Origin: Alteribacter keqinensis
GTDB taxonomy: Bacteria > Bacillota > Bacilli > Bacillales > Salisediminibacteriaceae
Reading direction: 5' to 3'
Length of the DNA: 64,000 nt
Assembly (NCBI RefSeq): GCF_003710255.1
Contig: NZ_RHIB01000001.1
Location: forward strand, 868,001-932,000
In this document: positions 1 through 6,775 of the stretch, piece after piece
How positions within the stretch are numbered: the stretch's first letter is position 1
Layout of the letters: each line of letters opens with the position of its first letter
Notes under the pieces: model-generated
The model's database searches: none
What the model was told of the DNA's origin: nothing
The model's input: the letters and a program-made list of their open reading frames with translations, nothing else
Translations under genes and position numbers: made by a program

Positions 1-24
1 TCTGGAGCGATATTCTTCTGACAT
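1..24 (-). CDS. ponA: Start of penicillin-binding protein 1A (ponA), cut by the window edge
   Basis: Only the first eight codons are present (reading MSEEYRSR on the minus strand), preceded by an AAGGAAGATGAAAG ribosome binding site. They start 14 bases after the recU stop. In B. subtilis and relatives recU is followed directly by ponA, the bifunctional class A penicillin-binding protein that polymerises and cross-links peptidoglycan at the membrane. The identification therefore rests on gene order and on the short charged start, not on any domain. Confidence 0.6.
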
Positions 25-38
25 CTTTCATCTTCCTT

Positions 39-647
39 TCATGAACCTGTGATCAGCTTATCCACAATTTTTAAGTAATCAATTCTCGGATGAAACCCAA
101 GAGGGATAAGGTAACCGAAATGTTCTATGTCTTTCTTTTTCATGGATTTGCGGGTATGGTCCCGTTCCTCATAAAACCTGATAAGGTGAGTTGCCTCCAG
201 TAAAAAAACTTCATCAGTATAAGAAAATCGTAAAATTGCAAAGGCGATTCCACCTTGATCGAGAACCCGTTTCATGTGCTCAACCTGGTGGTCGTGAAAG
301 TTTTTAAACGGAAATGACAATTTGTTTTTTGTTTCTTTTGCTTCAAAGTCGATGTGCCTTCCTTTATAAACCCCATTGTAATCTGTGGTTGAAGGTTTCT
401 GGAAGTATGCCTCAGTCACTACGGCTGCACTGCGTGACGGGTAATGCACGTTTACAATCTGAAGCGGAGTCGGTTTTTTATGAATGACTGCAACCTGGTG
501 GGCAAGATAATATTCGTTTGTTTCGTTAATATCCTCCTCAAGGGTCATTCCACGGTTACTGAAGCGGGCATCTTTATTGACGCTCTTCTTCGTCATTTCG
601 TTTCGTTTCGGCTCAAATTTTCTGCCGTCAGGGTAGCGGAATGCCAC
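39..647 (-). CDS. recU: Holliday junction resolvase RecU
   Basis: The 202-residue product matches RecU in length and motifs. RecU is the cytoplasmic nuclease that cleaves Holliday junctions in recombinational repair and chromosome segregation. Visible are the NRG motif (31-33) followed by acidic residues (37-39). The nuclease core spans about 86-106, with [11 protein letters not shown] then [10 protein letters not shown], where D89, D100, E102 and K104 fit the metal-binding and catalytic positions of this PD-(D/E)xK-like fold. A conserved [10 protein letters not shown] stretch follows at 112-121. It is upstream of ponA in the same direction and divergent from yppC, as in B. subtilis. ATG start. 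Confidence 0.95.
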   Translation of the reverse strand: MAFRYPDGRKFEPKRNEMTKKSVNKDARFSNRGMTLEEDINETNEYYLAHQVAVIHKKPTPLQIVNVHYPSRSAAVVTEAYFQKPSTTDYNGVYKGRHIDFEAKETKNKLSFPFKNFHDHQVEHMKRVLDQGGIAFAILRFSYTDEVFLLEATHLIRFYEERDHTRKSMKKKDIEHFGYLIPLGFHPRIDYLKIVDKLITGS

Positions 648-777
648 GGTAATCCCCCTCCATTCAACACTTAAGTTCTCCAGCCATCACTATATATTAC
701 CATAGTTAAATCGGGAAACCATAGTCTTTGTGACTATTTTTGCGGCCATTAAACCATATTAAGAAGGGTGATGGCAC

Positions 778-1764
778 ATGCTTGAACAATCTGATCAAAA
801 GATAATCAGAATGATTGAAAAGGAAACAGAAAAAGGGAATCTGGATAATATTTCACGTACCGAATTTTATCAAAAATATTATATTAGAAACCCGGAAATA
901 AAATGGGCATACCTTGCAAGCTTCGTTTCAAGAAATGCAGGGTGGGCGATGACTGATCTTAAGAGCAGACCGTTCGCCGTTCTTCTTGACGAAAAATTAA
1001 GGAACGACCTGTTTATGACTTATGAGAGAGCCAATTGGCTGATCTTCAGCGATGCCTTTCCGCAACTTCTCATTTATCAATGGTCAAAGCGACAGGGAAA
1101 GCCTTATTTTCATTTATTGCCAAAATTCGGTGTAAGCAACTGGATTTCAGAAAAATGGCTGGAATTTTGGCAAAAAAAAGATGAAGAGAGGCTGATGATT
1201 GCTTTAATCGTTAACGAACAGCATTTGATTCAAAGGCCTGTCCTGGATCAGACCTTTTACAAAAAACAGGTGTTTAACTCAGCAGCATTCAAATGGCAGG
1301 ACCGGCTTCACTTTAGTACCGTGTTGTTCCCTGATAAGAAAGGAAGACTGACCGGTTCGTCCGTTTCTGATTTTACAAAAACGGACAAACGCATTGAACT
1401 GGGGAAAAAACTGGCGTGGATTTTGTTTCATTCAGACCAAAAAGAAGAGATGGCCGATTTTCATCAATCAATTCCCCACACTGGTTCCAGGAAGGATTAC
1501 CAGCGTTTTCTGAAAAGACGTTATCCTAAAACACCGATGGTAAGGTCCAGCTATCCGGTCATAACCCACCACAGGGATTTTAAGTTCGACTGGTCAATAC
1601 ACTTATTGAAAAATCCTGACCGTTACCTTAAACAGCTTAAACCTGTGAAGCGTTTCAACCTTACGGAATGGTACGAAGAGAAACTTCATCAAATGGAGGT
1701 CGCTGTCAGGATTGAGGAATTTTATAAATCCACAATGAAGCAAAAAGGAGACTCTTACCGGTAA
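778..1764 (+). CDS. yppC: YppC-like protein (DUF2515)
   Basis: A 328-residue soluble protein without signal peptide or membrane segments, rich in Trp, Tyr and basic residues. Length, sequence flavour and position (divergent from recU) match B. subtilis YppC, a DUF2515 protein of unknown function. No catalytic motif is recognisable. The ATG at 778 follows GAAGGGTG with suitable spacing. The gene ends right at a strong rho-independent terminator, so it is probably a single-gene transcript. Assignment relies mainly on synteny plus overall resemblance. Confidence 0.75.
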   Translation: MLEQSDQKIIRMIEKETEKGNLDNISRTEFYQKYYIRNPEIKWAYLASFVSRNAGWAMTDLKSRPFAVLLDEKLRNDLFMTYERANWLIFSDAFPQLLIYQWSKRQGKPYFHLLPKFGVSNWISEKWLEFWQKKDEERLMIALIVNEQHLIQRPVLDQTFYKKQVFNSAAFKWQDRLHFSTVLFPDKKGRLTGSSVSDFTKTDKRIELGKKLAWILFHSDQKEEMADFHQSIPHTGSRKDYQRFLKRRYPKTPMVRSSYPVITHHRDFKFDWSIHLLKNPDRYLKQLKPVKRFNLTEWYEEKLHQMEVAVRIEEFYKSTMKQKGDSYR

Positions 1765-1785
1765 TCTGCCGGGAGTCTCCTTTTT
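1742..1785 (+). terminator. Rho-independent terminator of yppC
   Basis: The arms AAAAAGGAGACTC and AGTCTCCTTTTT form a long stem with an inner CCGG/CCGG pair, followed by a T run. The left arm overlaps the last codons of yppC. Confidence 0.85.
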
Positions 1786-1836
1786 CATGGTTTAGGCTCA
1801 TAAACGTTTAGTTATGTGCATTACTTTTTCGTAAAT

Positions 1837-2016
1837 CTTTTCACGTCCAGCTTCAGCGCCTGCGAGCTTGAGGTCATTTTATTCCATTTAATTAAGCCAA
1901 AAAGCGGCTTAAATTTGATGGCCTCCTTCAAATGCTTGTACTAAAGCACTCGCCGTCATGGCGAAAACCAAGTTTTCTTTATCGCTCGTGACCAAGGCGC
2001 TTGTGCATTTGTTCTT
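1837..2016 (-). repeat. Dispersed repeat family A, copy 1 (abuts the sspM stop)
   Basis: The left part resembles CTTTTCACGTCCAGCTTCAG followed by GAGGTCATT. The right part runs from AAGTTTTCTTTATCGCTCGT to TTTGTTCTTAA. Both parts recur, in the same order and at similar spacing, at 52524-52686. On the minus strand the element begins at the sspM stop codon (TAAGAACAAATGCACAAGCG). Related 'AAGCGCAAGCGCCTTG' elements are widespread downstream of genes in Bacillaceae. Function is unknown. Confidence 0.7.
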
Positions 2017-2143
2017 AAGTACTTGGCTGGTCGGGGCCTTCTGTTTTCTTATCACCAAAGCCTGTTTTAGACTGCTGGGCCTGGCGGTTTTTTGCCTGCT
2101 GTTTTTCCTGTGCAGGGTTTTGGGACTGTTTTTTCTGTGGCAT
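2015..2143 (-). CDS. sspM: Small acid-soluble spore protein M (SspM-like)
   Basis: A 42-residue open frame too short for routine ORF cut-offs. It starts MPQKKQSQNP and ends GFGDKKTEGPDQPST. The Lys/Gln-rich composition and the Gly-Pro-x-x-Pro-Ser-Thr C-terminus resemble B. subtilis SspM, a minor small acid-soluble spore protein made in the forespore. The ATG is preceded by AGGGAGTG at good spacing. Its place between yppC and yppE matches B. subtilis gene order exactly. SspM is normally under sigma-G. I did not find a convincing sigma-G promoter. The stop codon coincides with the edge of a dispersed repeat. Confidence 0.75.
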   Translation of the reverse strand: MPQKKQSQNPAQEKQQAKNRQAQQSKTGFGDKKTEGPDQPST

Positions 2144-2322
2144 CTCTTTCACTCCCTTCAAATAATTTCACAGTTAGTTTTGCATTCCTGAGTCGAAATC
2201 ATGTGGCGCCTACACAAACATACACTTTCTTTGGCGAAAGCAAACTAGTTTTGTCAGGCATGAAGGAAGTCAAAAGGTGAAGGGAGAAAGGTATGAGCAA
2301 ATGAAAGCGAGGGGGAGAAAAA

Positions 2323-2868
2323 ATGGTTACAGCTTTCAAAACTAAAACAGTGGCGGATGAGCTTGGTGTTAACCCGACAACGGTGCAGCGGTGGATAAAG
2401 TTCTTTAAACTTGATTGTGAAGTCAATGATCTCGGGCACTATGTTCTTACAGAGGATACAGTAAAAACGCTCAAGTCTATTCACCATCAGTTAAGTGAAG
2501 GAAAAAGATTAAAAGATGTGACGGTTGAAGGCATCAGCCATAAGAAAGAAGAAACAGATTCATCCGGGATCGTCTCAAGCCAGATCTTTAATGATCGTTT
2601 CGGTCAGATTCTTGTTCATGTGGATCAGCTTGAGAAAAAGCTTTCGGAAAAGGCAGACGAGGTCGTTGAATATCAGATGCTTCAGCACAGACAGGAGATC
2701 GATGACCTTTCGGAAATGTTAAGGACAGTTGATCGGAGACTGAAGTCCTTGGAGGACAACCTTTCTGAGAAAGAGAAACAGGTCGTATATATGAATAAAG
2801 GGAAAAAGAATAATAAACCACCTAGAAAGAGAATGCTGGCAAACATTTTCTCTTTTATGGTTAAATAG
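2323..2868 (+). CDS. racA: RacA-like chromosome-anchoring protein
   Basis: A 181-residue protein with a MerR-type winged HTH at the N-terminus (residues about 5-60). It contains VADELGVNPTTVQRWIKFF and the ELGHY-like DLGHYVLTED, typical of RacA. A predicted coiled coil follows (about 95-150, many E/K heptads), then a very basic tail (KGKKNNKPPRKR). In sporulating B. subtilis, RacA coats the origin region and tethers it to the cell pole through DivIVA. The architecture (DNA-binding head, coiled coil) fits. The ATG follows GAGGGGGAG. The gene sits between sspM and yppE, where B. subtilis has no racA. A different MerR-fold coiled-coil protein cannot be excluded. Confidence 0.75.
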   Translation: MVTAFKTKTVADELGVNPTTVQRWIKFFKLDCEVNDLGHYVLTEDTVKTLKSIHHQLSEGKRLKDVTVEGISHKKEETDSSGIVSSQIFNDRFGQILVHVDQLEKKLSEKADEVVEYQMLQHRQEIDDLSEMLRTVDRRLKSLEDNLSEKEKQVVYMNKGKKNNKPPRKRMLANIFSFMVK

Positions 2869-2918
2869 CGATTTGCCTTTTCCCCCTCTTTTGTTACGAT
2901 AGTGTAGGAGGTGGAAAG

Positions 2919-3296
2919 ATGGGTTCACAACACGATAGACTTCATACCCTTACAAAACAGGTACTTGAATTAAATGTTGAAGCATTTCAGTCATTTGAAC
3001 AATATGCCAAACAAAAAGAAAATGCTTCCTTTAATGATTACGTTAAACCATTTGCGGATCGTGTAAGGGAAGTGAGTGACGAGTGGCTGCCACTGGCATC
3101 ACAGTACGTTACAGAAAATAAACCAAAATATATTCATTTGAAACAGATTGAAGCAGCTCACGAGAACATCAATATTACTGCAGTAACGTGTTTTCAGGCT
3201 GATACGAAAAAGAAGCGGTTTATCGAGACGAATAAATCAATTCGTTATACGGCAGAAGCGTTAAAAACGGATATTGAAAAAAGAGGCGATTCATAA
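2919..3296 (+). CDS. yppE: YppE-like protein (DUF1798)
   Basis: A 125-residue, mostly helical soluble protein of unknown function. Length and pattern (FEQYAKQKENASFNDYVKPF, then DEWLPLASQY) match the YppE/DUF1798 family, a four-helix-bundle group known from a structure but without assigned role. It is preceded by TAGGAGGTG and ends in a terminator. It completes the conserved recU-yppC-sspM-yppE order. Confidence 0.75.
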   Translation: MGSQHDRLHTLTKQVLELNVEAFQSFEQYAKQKENASFNDYVKPFADRVREVSDEWLPLASQYVTENKPKYIHLKQIEAAHENINITAVTCFQADTKKKRFIETNKSIRYTAEALKTDIEKRGDS

Positions 3297-3327
3297 GGCC
3301 GCACTATTCCTTATGAGTCGCCTTTTT
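3283..3327 (+). terminator. Terminator of yppE
   Basis: AGGCGATTCATAAGG pairs with CCTTATGAGTCGCCT, followed by TTTTT. The stem starts inside the last yppE codons and shares its sequence with the terminators at 5465-5516 and 59671-59725. Confidence 0.85.
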
Positions 3328-3773
3328 ACGCATTGTGCAAGCTGATATTTTCTTATCAAAAACGTAACGGGTGATTTTCCCGTATATGCACGTATAGAGC
3401 CAAGCCATTGCCGGTATGATTTGGCACCTTTAAAACACCCTCATTTTTATTTCATAGGGCGGGTTAAAGGTCATTGTTGACCATAAACAATGTTGATTGC
3501 AGCGAATCGTCGACACTTCTGCGGGAGCTATGAACGTTTACTTACGAATCAGCTTCGGGTTGCTTCGACACAGAAAGCTGCGTATAACTGGCAGAGTAAG
3601 AAACAGGGGTTCTGTTTGTGCAACGAAACGCCTCTACGGAAGGGAGTACGATGAGCGTAAATTAACACCTGAGTTTAACAGAGCTATTTCAAAAACTGCA
3701 ACGTAGCACTGGGCTGTTTTTTTCGCTATACTTGACACTGGAACTGAAAGAAAAGAGAAAGAGGGACGTTATT
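3328..3773. other. Intergenic stretch with a decayed dispersed repeat
   Basis: No credible gene. About 3328-3500 is AT-rich with no recognisable signal. About 3501-3660 resembles repeat family B in its layout (CGACACTTCTGCGGGAGC, then GGGTTGCTTCGACA), but it is degenerate. Confidence 0.5.
3501..3660 (+). repeat. Degenerate copy of dispersed repeat family B
   Basis: Shares GAACGTTTACTTACGAAT and GGTTGCTTCGACA with the clearer copy at 6393-6594, in the same order. The outer arms are eroded. Confidence 0.4.
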
Positions 3774-4226
3774 TTGCAAAAAAGGTTTATTACACTGACT
3801 CTCACATTAATCTTAATTGGTTTGATTGCAGCCTGTGACGACCCGGAGTGGTCTGAATCAAATGAGGAAACAGCTCTTAAGGTAGAGGAATTTATGAGAT
3901 CTTTTAAAGACGCCTGGTATGAAAGCCTGACCAGTCAGTCCTTTCGTCCAATTGAAGAATACCTTTATCCAAATTCACAGTTTTTCCATATGAAACGAAG
4001 AACACATCAGCAGTATTCTACACAGAGGGTCATCGAGGAGACGGTACGTTTGGATATTTCAGAGGTTGAAGAGACTGAAGATGGAGAGATACGCGTTACT
4101 GTTGAGGAAGAAATTGAGCAATCTGGCGGGCAGACGGGAGTGGAAGAGAGAATCCGCACCTATTACCTTCATCCATACCAGGACACGTACCGCGTTACAT
4201 CGATGGAACGGCATAGTGAAGAATAA
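3774..4226 (+). CDS. Small lipoprotein of unknown function
   Basis: I choose the TTG at 3774 because it lies 8 bases after GAGGG and produces a clean signal peptide. The signal peptide has a basic N-terminus (MQKRF), a hydrophobic stretch, and a lipobox LIAAC with the modified Cys near residue 20. The mature part (about 130 residues) is very acidic and contains FRPIEEYLYPNSQFFHMKRR and several Glu-rich segments, suggesting a small NTF2-like or beta-rich fold. That is a guess from pattern only. It should be anchored to the outer face of the membrane. It is a single gene ending at a bidirectional terminator. Confidence 0.65.
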   Translation: MQKRFITLTLTLILIGLIAACDDPEWSESNEETALKVEEFMRSFKDAWYESLTSQSFRPIEEYLYPNSQFFHMKRRTHQQYSTQRVIEETVRLDISEVEETEDGEIRVTVEEEIEQSGGQTGVEERIRTYYLHPYQDTYRVTSMERHSEE

Positions 4227-4230
4227 GAAA

Positions 4231-4273
4231 GAGGTTGACCCAAAAGGTAAAAACCACCTTTTGAGTCAACCTC
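4231..4273. terminator. Bidirectional terminator between the lipoprotein and TRIC genes
   Basis: GAGGTTGACCCAAAAGGT pairs with ACCTTTTGAGTCAACCTC (one mismatch) between two convergent genes. The flanking T run is weak on either side. Confidence 0.7.
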
Positions 4274-4341
4274 GAAGCCATTGTAATTTATTTTATTCTT
4301 TTGAAACGGCCTCTGAAGCACGGAAAGAACGATTCCCGCGG

Positions 4342-4962
4342 CTACTTTTGGATTGCAGAGTTGCCCTCTTTAACATGTCTGTGAGGAAGCTGCCATCTAT
4401 ACTGAACGCTAAGCATTCGGAGAGTAACAATTGCAAAAGCCAGCAAAAGCAGCTGCCAAGTGGTTGCTGCAATTCCAAGACCAATAACAAGCCCCCCGAG
4501 AATTGCCCATAAAACATAGATGTCACTTCTGAATACGAGTGGTTTTCTCCCGGCAAGTATATCCCGGATAATACCACCTCCGGTTCCTGTCAGAACAGCT
4601 GCAACGATGATTGCACTTAACGGAAGCTCCATCCCTTTTGCGAACAGAGCCCCTTGAATGGCGAATGCTGCCAATCCGATTGCATCAAAAAACATTCCCC
4701 ATTTCAGCCATTTATTTATCCAGATAGGTGTTATAAAGGCGAAGGTCATAACAATAAGGGCTATCGTAAACAGGGTTCCCTGTTCCCACAGAGCAGTAAC
4801 AGGCAGCCCGATAAGCAGGTTGCGGACCGCGCCGCCCCCAAATGCAGTAACAAGCCCCAATATATAAATCCCCATAATGTCATAATCTTCTTCCATTGCT
4901 ACGATTACGCCACTCAGAGCAAAAGCAATTGTACCGATTACGTTAAATAAATCCCATGTCAA
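4342..4962 (-). CDS. TRIC-type cation channel family membrane protein (UPF0126)
   Basis: A 206-residue polytopic membrane protein with about seven hydrophobic helices. It shows the duplicated UPF0126/TRIC signature: a glycine-rich FGGGAVRNLLIG near residues 41-52 and its repeat TGGGIIRDILAGRKP near 127-141. The family comprises prokaryotic homologues of trimeric intracellular cation channels (B. subtilis YvgT is one), which conduct K+/Na+ in the membrane. Length matches the family. A plausible promoter lies at 4990-5018. No partner genes. Confidence 0.85.
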   Translation of the reverse strand: MTWDLFNVIGTIAFALSGVIVAMEEDYDIMGIYILGLVTAFGGGAVRNLLIGLPVTALWEQGTLFTIALIVMTFAFITPIWINKWLKWGMFFDAIGLAAFAIQGALFAKGMELPLSAIIVAAVLTGTGGGIIRDILAGRKPLVFRSDIYVLWAILGGLVIGLGIAATTWQLLLLAFAIVTLRMLSVQYRWQLPHRHVKEGNSAIQK

Positions 4963-4989
4963 ATCGTTTCATCCTTTCTGTCCTAAAAT

Positions 4990-5018
4990 AAAGTATCACG
5001 TTTATCAACATGTGCCAA
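4990..5018 (-). promoter_or_regulatory. Probable sigma-A promoter of the TRIC gene
   Basis: On the minus strand, TTGGCA and TACTTT are separated by 17 bases, ending about 28 bases before the start codon. Confidence 0.4.
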
Positions 5019-5097
5019 GCAATTTTTATTCTGTCGGATAAAACGAATGGGAAGGAAAAATAATAGGTACAAGACAGAAGGCAGAGGAGCAGAAAAC

Positions 5098-5358
5098 TTG
5101 ACGAATTATAATCAGATGGACCAATTCATTACAGAAATAAGAACAGTGATGGAAGAAGCGGAAACCCAGCTTGATAACTCCAGGAGAGTAAATCCCGGTG
5201 ATCCGGCAGATTTTGCAGATGCCCAGAGGCACCTTCAGGAAGTTCACCTTGAACTCGAGAAGATGATCAGAAGTGCAAACCCTGAGCAGCGTGATCAGCT
5301 GATAAGGGTAGAACAGCAGATCCATCAATTACAAAACAGGATGATACTGGGAATGTAG
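5098..5358 (+). CDS. YtzC-like small protein (DUF2524)
   Basis: An 86-residue helical protein. I place the start at the TTG at 5098 because GAGGAG lies 8 bases upstream. The earlier in-frame ATG at 5047 has no ribosome binding site. The C-terminal half (LELEKMIRSANPEQRDQLIR, then QLQNRMIL) closely follows B. subtilis YtzC, a DUF2524 protein of unknown function. It is a predicted two-helix hairpin with no catalytic residues, and convergent with the yjcZ-like gene. Confidence 0.7.
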   Translation: MTNYNQMDQFITEIRTVMEEAETQLDNSRRVNPGDPADFADAQRHLQEVHLELEKMIRSANPEQRDQLIRVEQQIHQLQNRMILGM

Positions 5359-5464
5359 GGAATAAGATTGTTTTCGCAAAAAGGAAGTAACAGCATAAGT
5401 AACGGGACTTCATCAAAACTGCGAGAGCAAAGGGTACATTAAAGTTTCAGTAAATACGAAAAAC

Positions 5465-5516
5465 AAAGAGGCGACTGATAAGGTATAAATTGCCACCTTA
5501 TGAGTCGCCTCTTTTT
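5465..5516. terminator. Bidirectional terminator between ytzC-like and yjcZ-like genes
   Basis: AAAGAGGCGACTGATAAGG pairs with CCTTATGAGTCGCCTCTTT, with A/T runs on both sides. Confidence 0.85.
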
Positions 5517-5529
5517 CATTGATGTAACC

Positions 5530-5613
5530 TTAGCAGATGTAGGCTGAACCCACGATTACAAGGAGAATGAAAAGCACAACAATCAGTGCAAACCCATTGT
5601 AGTATCCAGACAT
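5530..5613 (-). CDS. yjcZ: YjcZ-family sporulation micropeptide
   Basis: A 27-residue frame (MSGYYNGFALIV, then a hydrophobic run LFILLVIVGSAYIC). It is almost wholly the YjcZ/YtxC-like pattern MSGY-GGGFALIVVLFILLIIVG annotated as 'sporulation protein YjcZ' in many Bacillus genomes. A perfect AAAGGAGG lies 9 bases before the ATG. It is predicted to be a single-span membrane peptide. The family is found in the coat or membrane of spores, and its exact role is unknown. The gene is too short for usual ORF callers. Confidence 0.85.
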   Translation of the reverse strand: MSGYYNGFALIVVLFILLVIVGSAYIC

Positions 5614-5770
5614 GAAACAACCCCTCCTTTGTTTCATTAGTTAGGTGTTCATTTACAACATATGTATAAGAGACAAAAGTGTATAGGCTGTTTACCTCCA
5701 TTGTGTAAAGAGGAAGTTCCATAGTCATCAAGTTAAGGTGTGGCTCTATTTTCAAAAGCTGAAGGTTTCA

Positions 5771-5890
5771 GGATGTAGCCGGAATGTCCTTCGCTTTCCG
5801 TGGTGGTCCGGTGAGCCTCCTCACTTCGATTCGGGGTCTCACCTTGGCCCCGACTACCACAGGAGTCTCGGCTATTCCGGCTGCATCCTC
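5771..5890. repeat. MITE-like dispersed repeat (family C) with terminal inverted repeats
   Basis: The ends GGATGTAGCCGGAAT and ATTCCGGCTGCATCC are inverted repeats with one mismatch. The interior has CTTCGCTTTCC, GAGCCTCC and GGAGTCTCGGC blocks seen in other copies (14231-14323, 34653-34769). There is no coding capacity and no obvious target duplication. Confidence 0.7.
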
Positions 5891-6163
5891 TTTCATGTTC
5901 AACATAAAAAGCGTATATCATGAGGTCGCTTAATGTTTTTCACATGCGGGTATCCTCCGTTTACAAAAATTGTTTCTACACCTGATCTTTATTCTATATA
6001 TTCATTCGTTGGCAGATTGAATTGATGTTTAAAACATGTAAATCAGATTATGAAATTCATAAGGTGAAAAACAACAAAAAAGGAGCGCTTTGAATGTCAC
6101 CTGTATGGCCAACTCATCGCTCTTTTAATCTCCAGTATGATTACATTTGAGGGGCGTAGTGCG

Positions 6164-6382
6164 TTGTTTGAGAGGGAAGAGATTGAAATCAGTCAGATGA
6201 AATGCATGAAAGAGTTTCGTGAAAGTGCAGAAGAGTTCTTTCGACCATGTACATCACCAAATGATGCGATTCGCAGTCGATGTAGAAAGTGTAAAAAGAA
6301 GATAAGAGAAACACCAATTGCGATTTTGAAAAACACGATTAAAAAGAAAGAAGACAACTTGTCTCGTGTGAATCCTTTTTGA
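6164..6382 (+). CDS. Small Cys-containing hypothetical protein, possibly a gene remnant
   Basis: A 72-residue frame from a TTG at 6164 that follows GAGGGG by 8 bases. The middle carries KCMKEFRESAEEFFRPC and then SRCRKCKKK. It recalls zinc-ribbon N-terminal modules of phage-type nucleases (CxxC, then F, then SRCKxC), but the first CxxC is broken (C-M-K-E). This suggests either a decayed gene or a different fold. It lies between repeats, and an overlapping 18-codon frame with its own good ribosome binding site (6094-6150) precedes it. I cannot assign a function. Confidence 0.35.
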   Translation: MFEREEIEISQMKCMKEFRESAEEFFRPCTSPNDAIRSRCRKCKKKIRETPIAILKNTIKKKEDNLSRVNPF

Positions 6383-6392
6383 TAAAGAGAAA

Positions 6393-6594
6393 TGGAGCGA
6401 AAGGCGGCGACTCCAGCAACGAGCGTTTACATCACGAATAATCATCGAGTTGCTTCGACGCAAATACTTCGAAGCATACGCTAGTAGAGGAAGAAGCAGG
6501 AAAAACCCACCCGAAGACCCCAGGACGCTTTTCCCGAGGAGACTGAGACGATGCCCGCGGAAAGCGTCCGCCTGTAGCGGAATTCATCCTTGTT
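6393..6594 (+). repeat. Dispersed repeat family B, best-preserved copy
   Basis: Begins GGAGCGAAAGGCGGCGACTC and ends CCCGCGGAAAGCG plus CGCCTGTAGCGGAAT. The outer arms are imperfect inverted repeats. An inner block contains ATCGAGTTGCTTCGACG and GCTAGTAGAGGAAGAAGCAG. The same order recurs at 49092-49268 with about the same length. It looks like family C carrying an inner insertion of roughly 85 bases. Confidence 0.75.
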
Positions 6595-6775
6595 CAAAAA
6601 ATCTTCCGAAAGGAAGCTTCCATGTGTGAATGTAGGAGCGTTCCTAAGGATTCCGTAAAGAAAAAGAGAAGAAGCCGCCAAGTTTTGCTCAACTTGACGG
6701 CTATGGAGGAAGTTCTTTTATCTGCACTGTATCTAAAGGTACTGTTATAATAAAAGAAAACAGAGGAGGAGTTTT

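Noticed and set aside
444-674. Open frame of 76 codons opposite recU
   Set aside because: It lies antisense to a well-supported gene, has no ribosome binding site and looks like nothing known.
1958-2280. Two hydrophobic frames on the plus strand over sspM
   Set aside because: They are the complement of the Lys/Gln-rich sspM gene and of repeat A. The hydrophobicity is an artefact.
3497-3706. Possible 69-codon gene
   Set aside because: It falls inside a decayed repeat. No start signal.
5906-5950. Minus-strand GTG start with GGAGG giving a 14-residue peptide
   Set aside because: It stops after 14 codons next to repeat C and has no recognisable similarity. It may be the stump of a disrupted gene, but that cannot be shown.
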